17,069 nt of DNA from Treponema sp. (GCA_031266255.1 JAISBK010000035.1:1-17069), one strand, 5' to 3'; shown: positions 7,444-14,919, numbered from the stretch's first letter. Translations and numbers: made by a program. The notes: generated from the letters alone by a model not told the origin.

Positions 7444-10182
7444 CTAAAAGGCCCCGGCCTCACTCAGTTTCCGGGCAACTTCAACCATCTCAAAGACTTC
7501 GAGCTGATCATTCATCTGGATGTTATCAAAACCCTCAATCCCCATACCACATTCATAGCCTGCGGCTACTTCCCGTACATCATCCTTAAACCGGCGCAAA
7601 GAAGCGATCTTACCGGTATAAATCACAATGGCGTCCCGGATAACATGGACACTGGCATTCCGTTTGACCGTTCCGGTCAAGACATAACAACCCGCAATGG
7701 TACCAAATTTCGGGGTCTTAAAGGTATCCCTCACCTCAACCGTAGCCATGACCTCTTCTTTGGTATCTGGTTTGAGCATCCCTTCCATGGCCTGCTGAAT
7801 TTCCTCTACCGCCCTGTAGATGATGTTGTACTTGCGGATATCCACCTTTTCCTGATCCGCTAAGAGCTTTGCCTTGGGAACCGGCCGCACGTTAAACCCA
7901 ATAATGATCGCGTTGGAGGCAATGGCCAGATCCACATCCCCTTCGTTGATGGCCCCAGGAAGTGCCTGAATCACGTTGAGCCGTACTTCCTTGGTGGAGA
8001 GTTTTTCCAGACTTGAACGCAGGGCTTCCGCAGAACCTTGTACATCCGCCTTGATGATAACCTTGAGTTCCTGAATCGCGCCGTCGCTGATGGTATCGTA
8101 CAGATTATCCAAGGTGATCTTCTTGACATTTTTAGCATCCTCAAACCGTTTGAGTTCCTGCCGTTTACCCGAGATGCTCCGGGCCTGTTTTTCATCTTCT
8201 ACCACTTGCAACGGATCCCCGGCATTGGGAATACCCTCAAACCCCAGTACCTCTATGGGCATAGAGGGCGTGGCCGCCTCAACTTTTTCTCCCTTGTCAC
8301 TGAAAAGAGCCCGCACCTTCCCCGGCCAAATCCCCGCTACAAAGGAATCTCCGATTTTCAGGGTTCCCTTTTCCACCATCACCGTAGCCACAATACCCCG
8401 TCCGTGGTCAATTCGGGATTCTAGAATCTTACCTTCGGCAGCCCGGTTGTAATTGGCCTTGAGATCCAGAATCTCCGCTTCCAGCAATATGGAATCAATA
8501 AGCTTATCAATCCCTTCTTTCCGCAAGGCTGAAAGCTCCACAAACATGGTCTGACCGCCCCATTCTTCAGGCTGAAGCCCCAATTCAGAAAGCTGGCTCT
8601 TTACCCGATCCGGATTGGCTTCAGGTTTATCGATTTTATTGACCGCCACAATGATAGGAACATCCGCTTCTTTAGCGTGATTAATGGCTTCCACAGTTTG
8701 GGGCATGACCCCATCATCCGCCGCCACCACAAGCACTACAATATCCGTTACCTGCGCCCCTCGAGCCCGCATACGGGTAAAGGCTTCGTGCCCAGGAGTA
8801 TCTAGGAAGGTGATCCGCCCATGGAGGGTGTCCACCGTATATGCACCGATGTGTTGGGTGATTCCACCGAATTCCCCGGAAACCACATCCGCACTCCGAA
8901 TAGCATCAAGCAGTTTGGTCTTGCCGTGATCCACATGTCCCATGACCGTCACCACCGGCGGACGGGAATCCATGGAAAGCTCATCATCCACATCGGTTTC
9001 GATGAGGGTCTCCTCATAGAGGCTGATGATCCTGACATCCGCGCCAAATTCTGCAGCCAACAGGCTGGCAGTTTCCGCATCGATCTGCTGGTTAATGGTA
9101 ACCATCATCCCCATACTCATGAGTTTATGAATCAAATCCGAGGCCTTGAGGTTCATCTTACGGGCCAGATCAGAAACTGACACCACTTCCATGATATCAA
9201 TGGATTTAGGCACCGGATTCGCTATATGGGTAATCTTCTTTTTGGTCTGGAGGAGCTTTTCCTCCATTTCCAATTCTTTTTCCCGGCGGGTATAGGCTGG
9301 TTTCTTGGATTTGAAGGACTTTTTAACCTGTCCCTTGTTTTCGATTACCGGTGGGCTCTGAGGGGAAACCCCGGGTCGAGGAGGACCCCCCAATCTGCCC
9401 ATTCCTGGGCGTTGTACCCCAAACCCCCCAGGCCGCTGGTTTCCTCCCATGGGTAACCCAGGTCGGGCCGGACCTCGAGGCCGTGGGTTGCCTCCTGGTC
9501 TCCCAGGACGAGGACCACCCTGAGCACCGAAACGATTGTTATGCTGGCCAGCCTCGGGATTCCGTGGACTCGTCGGTTTACCCCCCACTCTACCTGCCGG
9601 TCTTGGGTGGAAAGGAGGTTGACCGGAACGGTGCTGCGTATCCTCCCGTGGACGCCTGGGGCCTACCAGTTTACCTCCCACCCTGCCTGCTGCGGCGGCA
9701 GGCCGCTGAGTAACCGGGAAAGAAGTAACCACATTCCGAGAAAACGGCGGACGGTCTTGCCCTTGGGGTTTTATTCCGTTGGGAGATGTACCCTGAGTCG
9801 GTACCGAGCTTGCCCCTGGTTCCCGGAGGGGCTTAGGAGCTATGGCTTGAGGCACTGGGAAAGAATTTTGTGCATCTTTTCCCTCTTTTCCCAAAACCTG
9901 CTTGGGACTTTCTCCGGATTTCTCTTTGGGCGCATCAGGAATTCTTTCTCCCTCAGTAGGTCCCCGGGTAGCCACAACCTTGGCCTGAGGCTTCTTAGCC
10001 GGAACACCCGGTCCTGAATGGGGAAGCGAAGCATCAGGAGTTTTTTTCTTGACGACGACACGCTTTTTGAAACCCGAAGCAGGGACATTTTTTACCCCTC
10101 CATCTGAAGATTCAGGCTCATTCAACACCCGTTTAATGAGTTCTGCCTTTGGTTTTTGGGTATTATCTAATTCCTCAGCCAT
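7444..10182 (-). CDS. infB: Translation initiation factor IF-2
   Basis: This GTPase brings initiator tRNA to the 30S subunit and promotes 50S joining. The 912-residue product starts at ATG 10182 with AAGGTGG just upstream (10192-10186). The N-terminal 320 residues are low-complexity: basic and proline/alanine-rich first, then a long glycine-arginine-proline stretch (about 150-285). An IF2_N domain follows (about 327-380). The G domain shows GHVDHGKT (415-422), DTPGH (461-465) and NKID (515-518), all intact, and the remaining beta-barrel and C-terminal initiator-tRNA-binding domains follow. It is the third gene of rimP-nusA-infB, 40 bases after the nusA stop. rbfA and truB, which often follow infB, are absent. 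The gene after it is convergent. Confidence 0.97.
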   Translation of the reverse strand: MAEELDNTQKPKAELIKRVLNEPESSDGGVKNVPASGFKKRVVVKKKTPDASLPHSGPGVPAKKPQAKVVATRGPTEGERIPDAPKEKSGESPKQVLGKEGKDAQNSFPVPQAIAPKPLREPGASSVPTQGTSPNGIKPQGQDRPPFSRNVVTSFPVTQRPAAAAGRVGGKLVGPRRPREDTQHRSGQPPFHPRPAGRVGGKPTSPRNPEAGQHNNRFGAQGGPRPGRPGGNPRPRGPARPGLPMGGNQRPGGFGVQRPGMGRLGGPPRPGVSPQSPPVIENKGQVKKSFKSKKPAYTRREKELEMEEKLLQTKKKITHIANPVPKSIDIMEVVSVSDLARKMNLKASDLIHKLMSMGMMVTINQQIDAETASLLAAEFGADVRIISLYEETLIETDVDDELSMDSRPPVVTVMGHVDHGKTKLLDAIRSADVVSGEFGGITQHIGAYTVDTLHGRITFLDTPGHEAFTRMRARGAQVTDIVVLVVAADDGVMPQTVEAINHAKEADVPIIVAVNKIDKPEANPDRVKSQLSELGLQPEEWGGQTMFVELSALRKEGIDKLIDSILLEAEILDLKANYNRAAEGKILESRIDHGRGIVATVMVEKGTLKIGDSFVAGIWPGKVRALFSDKGEKVEAATPSMPIEVLGFEGIPNAGDPLQVVEDEKQARSISGKRQELKRFEDAKNVKKITLDNLYDTISDGAIQELKVIIKADVQGSAEALRSSLEKLSTKEVRLNVIQALPGAINEGDVDLAIASNAIIIGFNVRPVPKAKLLADQEKVDIRKYNIIYRAVEEIQQAMEGMLKPDTKEEVMATVEVRDTFKTPKFGTIAGCYVLTGTVKRNASVHVIRDAIVIYTGKIASLRRFKDDVREVAAGYECGMGIEGFDNIQMNDQLEVFEMVEVARKLSEAGAF

Positions 10183-10222
10183 AATCCACCTTAATTATAA
10201 TATCCGATCTTTACTAAACCGG

Positions 10223-11719
10223 TTATTCATCTTCATATTCAAAGCTCAACCCAATGCCGCAATTCGGACAATTGGTCATGGTTACCGTTATATGAGCGCC
10301 ACATTCAGGACATTCATAGGCTTCAAGCTCTGGGGGTATCTCCTCATGAGTGGCCTGCTCATCTTCAGAGACCTTCCCTGCGCTACTCAGCGCATCTTCA
10401 GATTGTTTTACTTTTTCGTCCTCTTCGACAATTTCCACATTCTCTTCTATCAATTTATGTAAAGCCTCAAATTGTTCTGTGGTGATACCATTGAGTTCTG
10501 ATACTTCTTCTCGGGAAAGTGCGAGAAAATCTTCTATAAAATCCAAGCCTTTTTCCTGAAGCGTCTTGGCTATCAAGGGATCCACTCCAGGAAGTTCAGA
10601 AATTCGGGAAAGCTCATCCCCAAACCCTTCAGCATCCCCAAATAGTTCAGAAACCGCACGCCGGGATTCTGCGGCAATATCCATTTCTTCAAACTGTGCA
10701 TCGGTTTTCACGTCGATAGCCCAATCCACGAGACGATTCGCCAACCGTACATTAAGCCCCTGCTTGCCTATGGCCAGGGAAAGCTGGGACTCGCTCACCA
10801 CCGCCAGAGCCTGATGTTTACCCTCATCCAGGACAATCACATCCCGAACCTCAGCCGGAGAAAGGGCATTCTTAATGAAACGCCGAGGATCCGGATCGTA
10901 CTTGAGGATGTCAATCTTTTCCCCTTCTAGTTCCTTGATGATTGCTTGAATCCGCACCCCCTTAAGACCCACACAGGCTCCCACGGGATCCACATCATCT
11001 CGATTGGAATAGACCGCCAGTTTGGTCCGATACCCTGGTTCCCGGACTATCCTGTGGATCTCTACGGTTTTATCGTAAATTTCAGGGACCTCAAGCTCAA
11101 AAATCGCACGGACAAAATCCGTATGAGTCCGGGACAGAACCACCTGAAGCCCTGCGGGAGTCTTATTTACCTCGTTAATAAGGGCTTTGATCCTATCATT
11201 AACCCGGTAGGATTCTCGGGGAGACTGGTACTTCTTGGGGAGGATTCCCTCAATTTTCCCCAAATCCACATAGATCGTACCATTCCGTTCCCGCTGATAA
11301 TACCCGATGATGATTTCCCCCACCTTGTTCTTATATTCAGAATACAGGCTATCTTTTTGGATTTCCCGGATGGATTGATGGGCAGTCTGCTTGGCACTTT
11401 GAACCGAAATGCGATCAAATTCTGTAGGATCCACTTCAATGAGGATCTCATCCCCAATATCCGCCTCAGGATTCAGGGCTTGGGCTTCTTCCAGATCTAT
11501 CTCTGAAACCGGATCGTACACTCCGTCAACAATTTTCTTTTTCGCATAAATCGAGACTTCTTGTTCTTCGCTGATCCGGACAATGGCATTATCTATATTT
11601 CCATAACGGCGTTTATAAGCCGCAAGGATGGTATTTTCGATAGTCCTGAGTATGAGTTCTTCCGACATACCCCGGTCTCGACTAAGCTGGTGGATTGCTT
11701 CTGATATATCTATGGCCAC
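10223..11719 (-). CDS. nusA: Transcription termination/antitermination factor NusA, with C-terminal zinc ribbon
   Basis: NusA binds RNA polymerase and nascent RNA and modulates pausing, termination and antitermination. The 498-residue product starts at GTG 11719, with AGGGAGG nine bases upstream and only 4 bases after the rimP stop. Visible domains are the polymerase-binding N-terminal domain (1-125), S1 (about 134-200), KH1 with GACVGLKGVRI (247-257) and KH2 with AIGKQGLNVRLA (316-327). A helix-hairpin-helix-like segment follows (about 380-430), then a very acidic linker (431-468). The unusual part is the tail: CPECG (470-474) and CPNCG (484-488) form a four-cysteine zinc ribbon not found in E. 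coli or Bacillus NusA. It is probably a lineage-specific extension. Confidence 0.96.
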   Translation of the reverse strand: MAIDISEAIHQLSRDRGMSEELILRTIENTILAAYKRRYGNIDNAIVRISEEQEVSIYAKKKIVDGVYDPVSEIDLEEAQALNPEADIGDEILIEVDPTEFDRISVQSAKQTAHQSIREIQKDSLYSEYKNKVGEIIIGYYQRERNGTIYVDLGKIEGILPKKYQSPRESYRVNDRIKALINEVNKTPAGLQVVLSRTHTDFVRAIFELEVPEIYDKTVEIHRIVREPGYRTKLAVYSNRDDVDPVGACVGLKGVRIQAIIKELEGEKIDILKYDPDPRRFIKNALSPAEVRDVIVLDEGKHQALAVVSESQLSLAIGKQGLNVRLANRLVDWAIDVKTDAQFEEMDIAAESRRAVSELFGDAEGFGDELSRISELPGVDPLIAKTLQEKGLDFIEDFLALSREEVSELNGITTEQFEALHKLIEENVEIVEEDEKVKQSEDALSSAGKVSEDEQATHEEIPPELEAYECPECGAHITVTMTNCPNCGIGLSFEYEDE

Positions 11720-11723
11720 AAGC

Positions 11724-12182
11724 CTAAACCTCCCTTAAATAATCTAACTTTGCCTTGGCGATACGCTCATATCCTAAATCGATCATTCCATCCTTCCCTT
11801 TAAGCACCAAATGGGTTTCATCCGCCTCCTGAAGTATCCCACTAGACCAATCAGAAATATCAGTCCTGAAGCATTTTATACCTCGTCCAATATAATGGAC
11901 CAATTCAGAGCCATCCTTGATAATACGATCTATCCCCGGAGAAGACACCTCTACCGAGAGATCGTGATCTGGAAAGGCCAATTCCAGCCGGGGCAACAAA
12001 GCCCGATGCACTTGGGAGCAATCATCCACTCCTACCGTTCCGGGCTTACAGATCACCGCCCTAATCTGTACACTTCTTCTGTGCCGTGACACCGATATAT
12101 CTACCAGTGCCATACCAAGCCCCTGCACCACCGGGTTAATCGAATCAAATAAGGGATCCCCTTTCCTTGGCGTGAATCGCAT
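11724..12182 (-). CDS. rimP: Ribosome maturation factor RimP
   Basis: RimP assists late 30S subunit assembly. The 152-residue product has the family hallmark VEVSSPGIDRII in its middle and an Sm-like C-terminal half. It starts at ATG 12182 with GAGGAGA (12196-12190) seven bases upstream. The length is typical for the family. It is the first protein gene of the operon: the stop is 4 bases before the nusA start, the classic order rimP-nusA-infB. The 136-base leader upstream contains an intrinsic terminator. Confidence 0.93.
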   Translation of the reverse strand: MRFTPRKGDPLFDSINPVVQGLGMALVDISVSRHRRSVQIRAVICKPGTVGVDDCSQVHRALLPRLELAFPDHDLSVEVSSPGIDRIIKDGSELVHYIGRGIKCFRTDISDWSSGILQEADETHLVLKGKDGMIDLGYERIAKAKLDYLREV

Positions 12183-12253
12183 CGGATCATCTCCTCAAGT
12201 AGCCTGAAATCACCATGAAGCAAGCCTATCCTGCTTGGAACAGAAGTCCCCAC

Positions 12254-12282
12254 AAAAAAAGGGTCGCCGAACGACCCTTTTT
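12254..12282 (-). terminator. Intrinsic terminator inside the rimP-nusA-infB leader (candidate attenuator)
   Basis: Read on the minus strand, GGGTCG-TTCGG-CGACCC (12277-12261 region) is extended by five A-T pairs and followed by seven T. This is a textbook intrinsic terminator. It lies downstream of the promoter at 12325-12353 and about 70 bases before the rimP start, so it must be read through for the operon to be expressed. It could also end transcripts from the upstream tRNA gene. The stem is nearly symmetric, but no plus-strand gene ends nearby. Confidence 0.85.
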
Positions 12283-12287
12283 GTAGT

Positions 12288-12309
12288 ATGAATCTTGATT
12301 CATTGAATC
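12288..12309 (-). promoter_or_regulatory. Alternative small hairpins in the rimP operon leader
   Basis: The plus-strand segments ATGAATC (12288-12294), GATTCAT (12297-12303) and GAATC (12305-12309) allow two mutually exclusive pairings that share 12297-12301. Both lie between the promoter and the terminator. They might tune the attenuator, but no pairing with the terminator stem itself is evident. Confidence 0.35.
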
Positions 12310-12324
12310 TCCGACTAATAACCT

Positions 12325-12353
12325 ACCATATCGCCACCGGAAAGTTTTGTCAA
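12325..12353 (-). promoter_or_regulatory. Sigma70-type promoter of rimP-nusA-infB
   Basis: On the minus strand a consensus -35 TTGACA (12353-12348) is followed after exactly 17 bases by -10 TATGGT (12330-12325). The start of transcription would be near 12318, giving a leader of about 136 bases before the rimP ATG. Confidence 0.8.
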
Positions 12354-12576
12354 TATGGGGCTACAGGACAGCCTATATCGTTTACCTGTTTCAAGCTACC
12401 TAGTGGTATAAAGCCCTGTTGTATCTGGTTGAAAAACCATACTACACCATAAGCTCGTCTATTGATCCTGCTAGGGAAGCTGATAATCCTCGGTTCAGTA
12501 TAGTAAAATCACCTTTTTCGGTATACTTTTGATGATCCCTTACTGAGCACTCTGCCTGTATACTCACGAATCAACC
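12354..12576. other. Spacer between tRNA-Ala and the rimP promoter
   Basis: No gene, RNA gene or clear terminator was recognised in these 223 bases. Small dyads such as AGTATA/TATACT are present but lack a T-run. Transcripts from the tRNA gene may therefore run on toward the leader terminator at 12254-12282. Confidence 0.5.
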
Positions 12577-12650
12577 TGGAGGTGAGGGGAATTGAACCCC
12601 TGACCTTTTGAATGCCATTCAAACGCTCTAGCCAACTGAGCTACACCCCC
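12577..12650 (-). tRNA. tRNA-Ala, anticodon GGC
   Basis: The 74-base cloverleaf folds completely. The acceptor stem is GGGGGTG/CACCTCC, the D stem GCTC/GAGC, the anticodon stem TTTGA/TCAAA with loop ATGGCAT, and the T arm AGGGG-TTCAATT-CCCCT. The anticodon GGC reads alanine codons GCC and GCU. The acceptor contains the G3-U70 wobble pair that identifies alanine tRNAs, and the discriminator base is A. The 3' CCA is not encoded, since GGT follows. It has its own promoter just upstream and lies on the same strand as rimP-nusA-infB. Confidence 0.96.
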
Positions 12651-12690
12651 AAACAATCATCTATAAAAACCCCTGTTCTTGAATAATCCC

Positions 12691-12719
12691 AATATACTAT
12701 ATTGTTTTAAATATTTCAA
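12691..12719 (-). promoter_or_regulatory. Promoter of tRNA-Ala
   Basis: On the minus strand -35 TTGAAA (12719-12714) and -10 TATATT (12696-12691) are separated by 17 bases. Transcription would start near 12684, about 34 bases before the mature tRNA. Confidence 0.65.
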
Positions 12720-12740
12720 GTGGTTTACTCGTGATTTACC

Positions 12741-12856
12741 GCAATTCTCAGTTTTAGGAAAAAATGTCCCATGTCACCATAAACCGTATTATATGGCTAA
12801 ATGGCCCTTATTTCAATTTTTTAAGCTTTGTTAATACGGCAATTGACGGGTAGTAC
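12741..12856. repeat. Diverged dispersed repeat, copy B
   Basis: Aligns with 242-378 from GCAATT onward, sharing AGGAAAAAATGTCC, AAACCGTATTAT and TTGACGG, but lacks a 16-base internal segment present in copy A. It lies between the divergent tRNA-Ala and VanZ-family genes. Its right end carries the TTGACG that serves as the -35 of the VanZ gene promoter. Confidence 0.7.
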
Positions 12857-12871
12857 GATCTTCGATATACT
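12843..12871 (+). promoter_or_regulatory. Promoter of the VanZ-family gene, at the edge of the repeat
   Basis: -35 TTGACG (12843-12848) and -10 TATACT (12866-12871) are separated by exactly 17 bases. Transcription would start near 12878, leaving a leader of only about 16 bases before the GTG start at 12894. The -35 lies within the dispersed repeat; the -10 lies just outside it. Confidence 0.7.
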
Positions 12872-12893
12872 TATTTTCTATTGGACATAGATC

Positions 12894-13277
12894 GTGATAA
12901 AAATAGTGTGTAAAGTTCCCGCGCTGCTTATTATCGGGATGATTTGGTTTCTCTCATCTCAAAGTGTACTTCCTACTCCTAAGGGTATTCTTGGTTTTGA
13001 TAAGGTACAACACCTGCTTGCTTATGCAGTATTTGCGGTTGCTGTAGGCTTGTGGATTTCTCTGAAACAATGGAAAAAGAATCCCTTTAAATGCATGGTA
13101 TGGGTTGCTATTATTGTCGCAGCCTATGGGATCAGCGATGAAGTCCATCAGTCTTTTGTACCAGGCCGGGACTGTAATGTGTGGGACTGGGTTGCCGATA
13201 CTATCGGCGCTATCCTAGGGGCAGGGTTAGTCATGCTGAGTGCCCAAAAACTCGAAGTGAAACTTCCCGTTGCATAA
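12894..13277 (+). CDS. VanZ-family small membrane protein
   Basis: The 127-residue protein has four predicted membrane segments (about 9-21, 40-57, 67-80 and 98-115). It has the conserved VanZ features: DKVQHLLAY (36-44), SDEVHQSFVPGR (81-92) and a following D98 with VADTIGAILGA. The family is named for a teicoplanin-resistance accessory protein, but most members, including this one, have no proven role; no resistance function should be inferred. The start is GTG with only a weak GGA upstream (12883-12885) and a very short leader. The 3' end overlaps the next frame by 8 bases. Confidence 0.8.
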   Translation: MIKIVCKVPALLIIGMIWFLSSQSVLPTPKGILGFDKVQHLLAYAVFAVAVGLWISLKQWKKNPFKCMVWVAIIVAAYGISDEVHQSFVPGRDCNVWDWVADTIGAILGAGLVMLSAQKLEVKLPVA

Positions 13278-14046
13278 GAGCCGACGGTCGCGCCTCTTTC
13301 TTCAAATTAGTCACTGCGAAAAGGTGTTTATCCCCCAGGAAACGGCCCATATCAACCGCTCCGTGGATATCCTTTCGGACTTGGCCTATGAGTATCTGCT
13401 CCTGGCGAGCAAAATTGTGGATAGGGGCAAGGAAATTCTGGGACGTCAGTTGAATCCGAGCATTCTGGTAGCTTTGGCGGATCATCTTTCCGTGGTTTTT
13501 ATGCGGCACCACAACAAAATTGACATACAAAGCCCCTTGCAATGGGAGATACGGCATATCTATCCCGATGAATTTAAGGCCGGTATAAAAGCCCTAGAAA
13601 TAATCCAGCAGGAACGGGAGGTTCAGTTTCCCGAAGCCGAAGCAGTAAGTATCGCCCTGCATTTTGTAAACGCTGAACTTGAATCATCGGATATGCCGAC
13701 TACCTTTAAGATCATAACCATTACCGGGGACATCATACGGATTGTTGAACAGTCCTTTGCTCTTGTTTTGGACGAAAACGCCTTTGAATTAATGCGTTTT
13801 ATCAACCATGTGCGGAATATGGTGCTTGAGTATAGTACCGCACCCAGCCGTACCAAGAAGCCAAAAGAGGACGATGAATTATACGCTTTGACGGTGAAGC
13901 GCCAAAAAAAAGTTGCCCAGTGCTGCGGACGTATCTGTTCCTATCTGCATGATACCCATGGCATGAACCTCCACAAGAACGATGTATCCTTACTGGCGAT
14001 ACATATTACTAAAGTTATAGAGATGTTACATAAAGATGACCAATGA
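13270..14046 (+). CDS. PRD-domain protein related to LicT/BglG antiterminators, lacking the CAT RNA-binding domain
   Basis: LicT/BglG proteins bind a ribonucleic antiterminator through an N-terminal CAT domain and sense PTS sugar transport through two PRD domains. Here both PRDs are present (about 28-135 and 140-250). All four candidate phosphorylation histidines are kept: H72 in ADHL, H131 in IALHFVNAE, H180 in RFINHVR and H245 in LAIHITKV. The recognisable homology starts at EKVF (17-20), which corresponds to the very end of the CAT domain, so the roughly 43 residues that bind RNA are missing. The only long-frame starts are a TTG at 13270, with no clear ribosome binding site and overlapping the VanZ gene, or a GTG at 13324. 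It may be a 5'-truncated remnant or a stand-alone PTS-sensing PRD protein. The open frame across both PRDs argues against advanced decay. Confidence 0.8.
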   Translation: MHKSRRSRLFLQISHCEKVFIPQETAHINRSVDILSDLAYEYLLLASKIVDRGKEILGRQLNPSILVALADHLSVVFMRHHNKIDIQSPLQWEIRHIYPDEFKAGIKALEIIQQEREVQFPEAEAVSIALHFVNAELESSDMPTTFKIITITGDIIRIVEQSFALVLDENAFELMRFINHVRNMVLEYSTAPSRTKKPKEDDELYALTVKRQKKVAQCCGRICSYLHDTHGMNLHKNDVSLLAIHITKVIEMLHKDDQ

Positions 14047-14170
14047 AGCGCGTACAATAATTTTCCTTGATATAGACAGTACCCTGACATCCGGTTTTAA
14101 CCACATTCCCCAATCCACCCGACAGTGCGCGGTCACGGTAGATTTTATTATTGCCTATGAAATCAATTAA
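14036..14170 (+). pseudogene. 5' fragment of a HAD-superfamily (Cof-type) phosphatase gene
   Basis: ATG 14036 overlaps the end of the PRD gene and opens a 44-codon frame. Residues 8-30 are typical of the start of a Cof/HAD-IIB phosphatase: IIFLDIDSTLT, then GFNHIPQSTRQ. The nucleophile pair D12/D14 is present, but the usual glycine of DxDGT is serine (S15). After residue 30 (about 14125) the similarity stops abruptly and the frame ends at 14170, inside the start of the nuclease gene. Full-length relatives have about 260 residues, so about 90% is missing. The overlap with the PRD gene suggests a former sugar-PTS operon. Confidence 0.65.
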
Positions 14171-14906
14171 AATCCCTGTTGCCCTGATCGTGAGTGTGGT
14201 CATCAGTATCGCGTGCAGCTTGTTTTTGCTGGGGGCTACCGAAACCACGGTGTATGTTACCAATTCGGGAAGCAAGTATCACCTTGAGACCTGTACCTCT
14301 CTCAGCCGTTCAAAAATTGCGGTATCCCTGGAAGATGCCCTCAAATCCGGCTACCAAGCCTGTTCTATCTGTAAGCCCCCGATACCTTCTCAGAATAAAA
14401 CAAGGCTTACCCAAACAAGACCTCAGCAACCCCTCTACCGCGTTAATAGGTTAAATCTCACCGCTAGTTCCCAGGGAGAAATCTCCCGGATGGTTCCTGC
14501 AGAAGTGGTTGATCCTGTGGATGGGGACACTATCCGGGTGCGGATCCCCAATCCTCCCCCTGACTTGAAAACCGTAGAGACCATCCGTATGCTTGGAGTG
14601 GATACCCCGGAAACGGTCCATCCCCATAAGCCGGTAGAACGTTTCGGCAAAGAAGCCAGCGATTTTACCAAAGAACAGCTTTTGAGTGCTCAGGTCTATC
14701 TCGCCTTTGATTGGGACCTCCGGGATCGGTATGGCCGCTTGCTTGCCTACGTCTATACGGCTGACGGCCGCTGCTTTAACGCGACCTTGATTCAGGAAGG
14801 GTATGGTCATGCATATATTTCATATACGTTCCAGTTTATAGATGAGTTCAAAGGCTTGGAACAGGCTGCCCGTACCGGTAAACGGGGCTTATGGGGGGAC
14901 CTGTAG
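14157..14906 (+). CDS. Membrane-anchored thermonuclease-family protein (SNase domain)
   Basis: The 249-residue product from ATG 14157 has an N-terminal hydrophobic segment (about 5-27) acting as a signal anchor or signal peptide. A small cysteine module follows (about 31-75) with the pattern YH-x3-C ... C-x2-C, recalling metal-binding modules that precede nucleases. The SNase domain spans about 110-249. It keeps the calcium/catalytic signature: VDGDTI, R144 and D149-T-P-E152 in RMLGVDTPE, and R194 in DRYGR, matching the Arg-Glu-Arg catalytic set. An extracytoplasmic nuclease is predicted. The ATG is preferred over the upstream TTG at 14151, although no clear ribosome binding site is visible. 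The 5' end overlaps the HAD fragment. The 3' end is 13 bases from the convergent serA stop. Confidence 0.85.
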   Translation: MKSIKIPVALIVSVVISIACSLFLLGATETTVYVTNSGSKYHLETCTSLSRSKIAVSLEDALKSGYQACSICKPPIPSQNKTRLTQTRPQQPLYRVNRLNLTASSQGEISRMVPAEVVDPVDGDTIRVRIPNPPPDLKTVETIRMLGVDTPETVHPHKPVERFGKEASDFTKEQLLSAQVYLAFDWDLRDRYGRLLAYVYTADGRCFNATLIQEGYGHAYISYTFQFIDEFKGLEQAARTGKRGLWGDL

Positions 14907-14919
14907 GTCTTCCAAGGCA

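Noticed and set aside
7363..7863. Plus-strand 166-codon open frame overlapping the 3' part of infB
   Set aside because: It is antisense to the conserved infB C-terminal region and has no ribosome binding site or domain.
14898..14909. Palindrome GACCTGTAGGTC at the end of the nuclease gene as a terminator
   Set aside because: The loop would be only two bases and no T-run follows on either strand.
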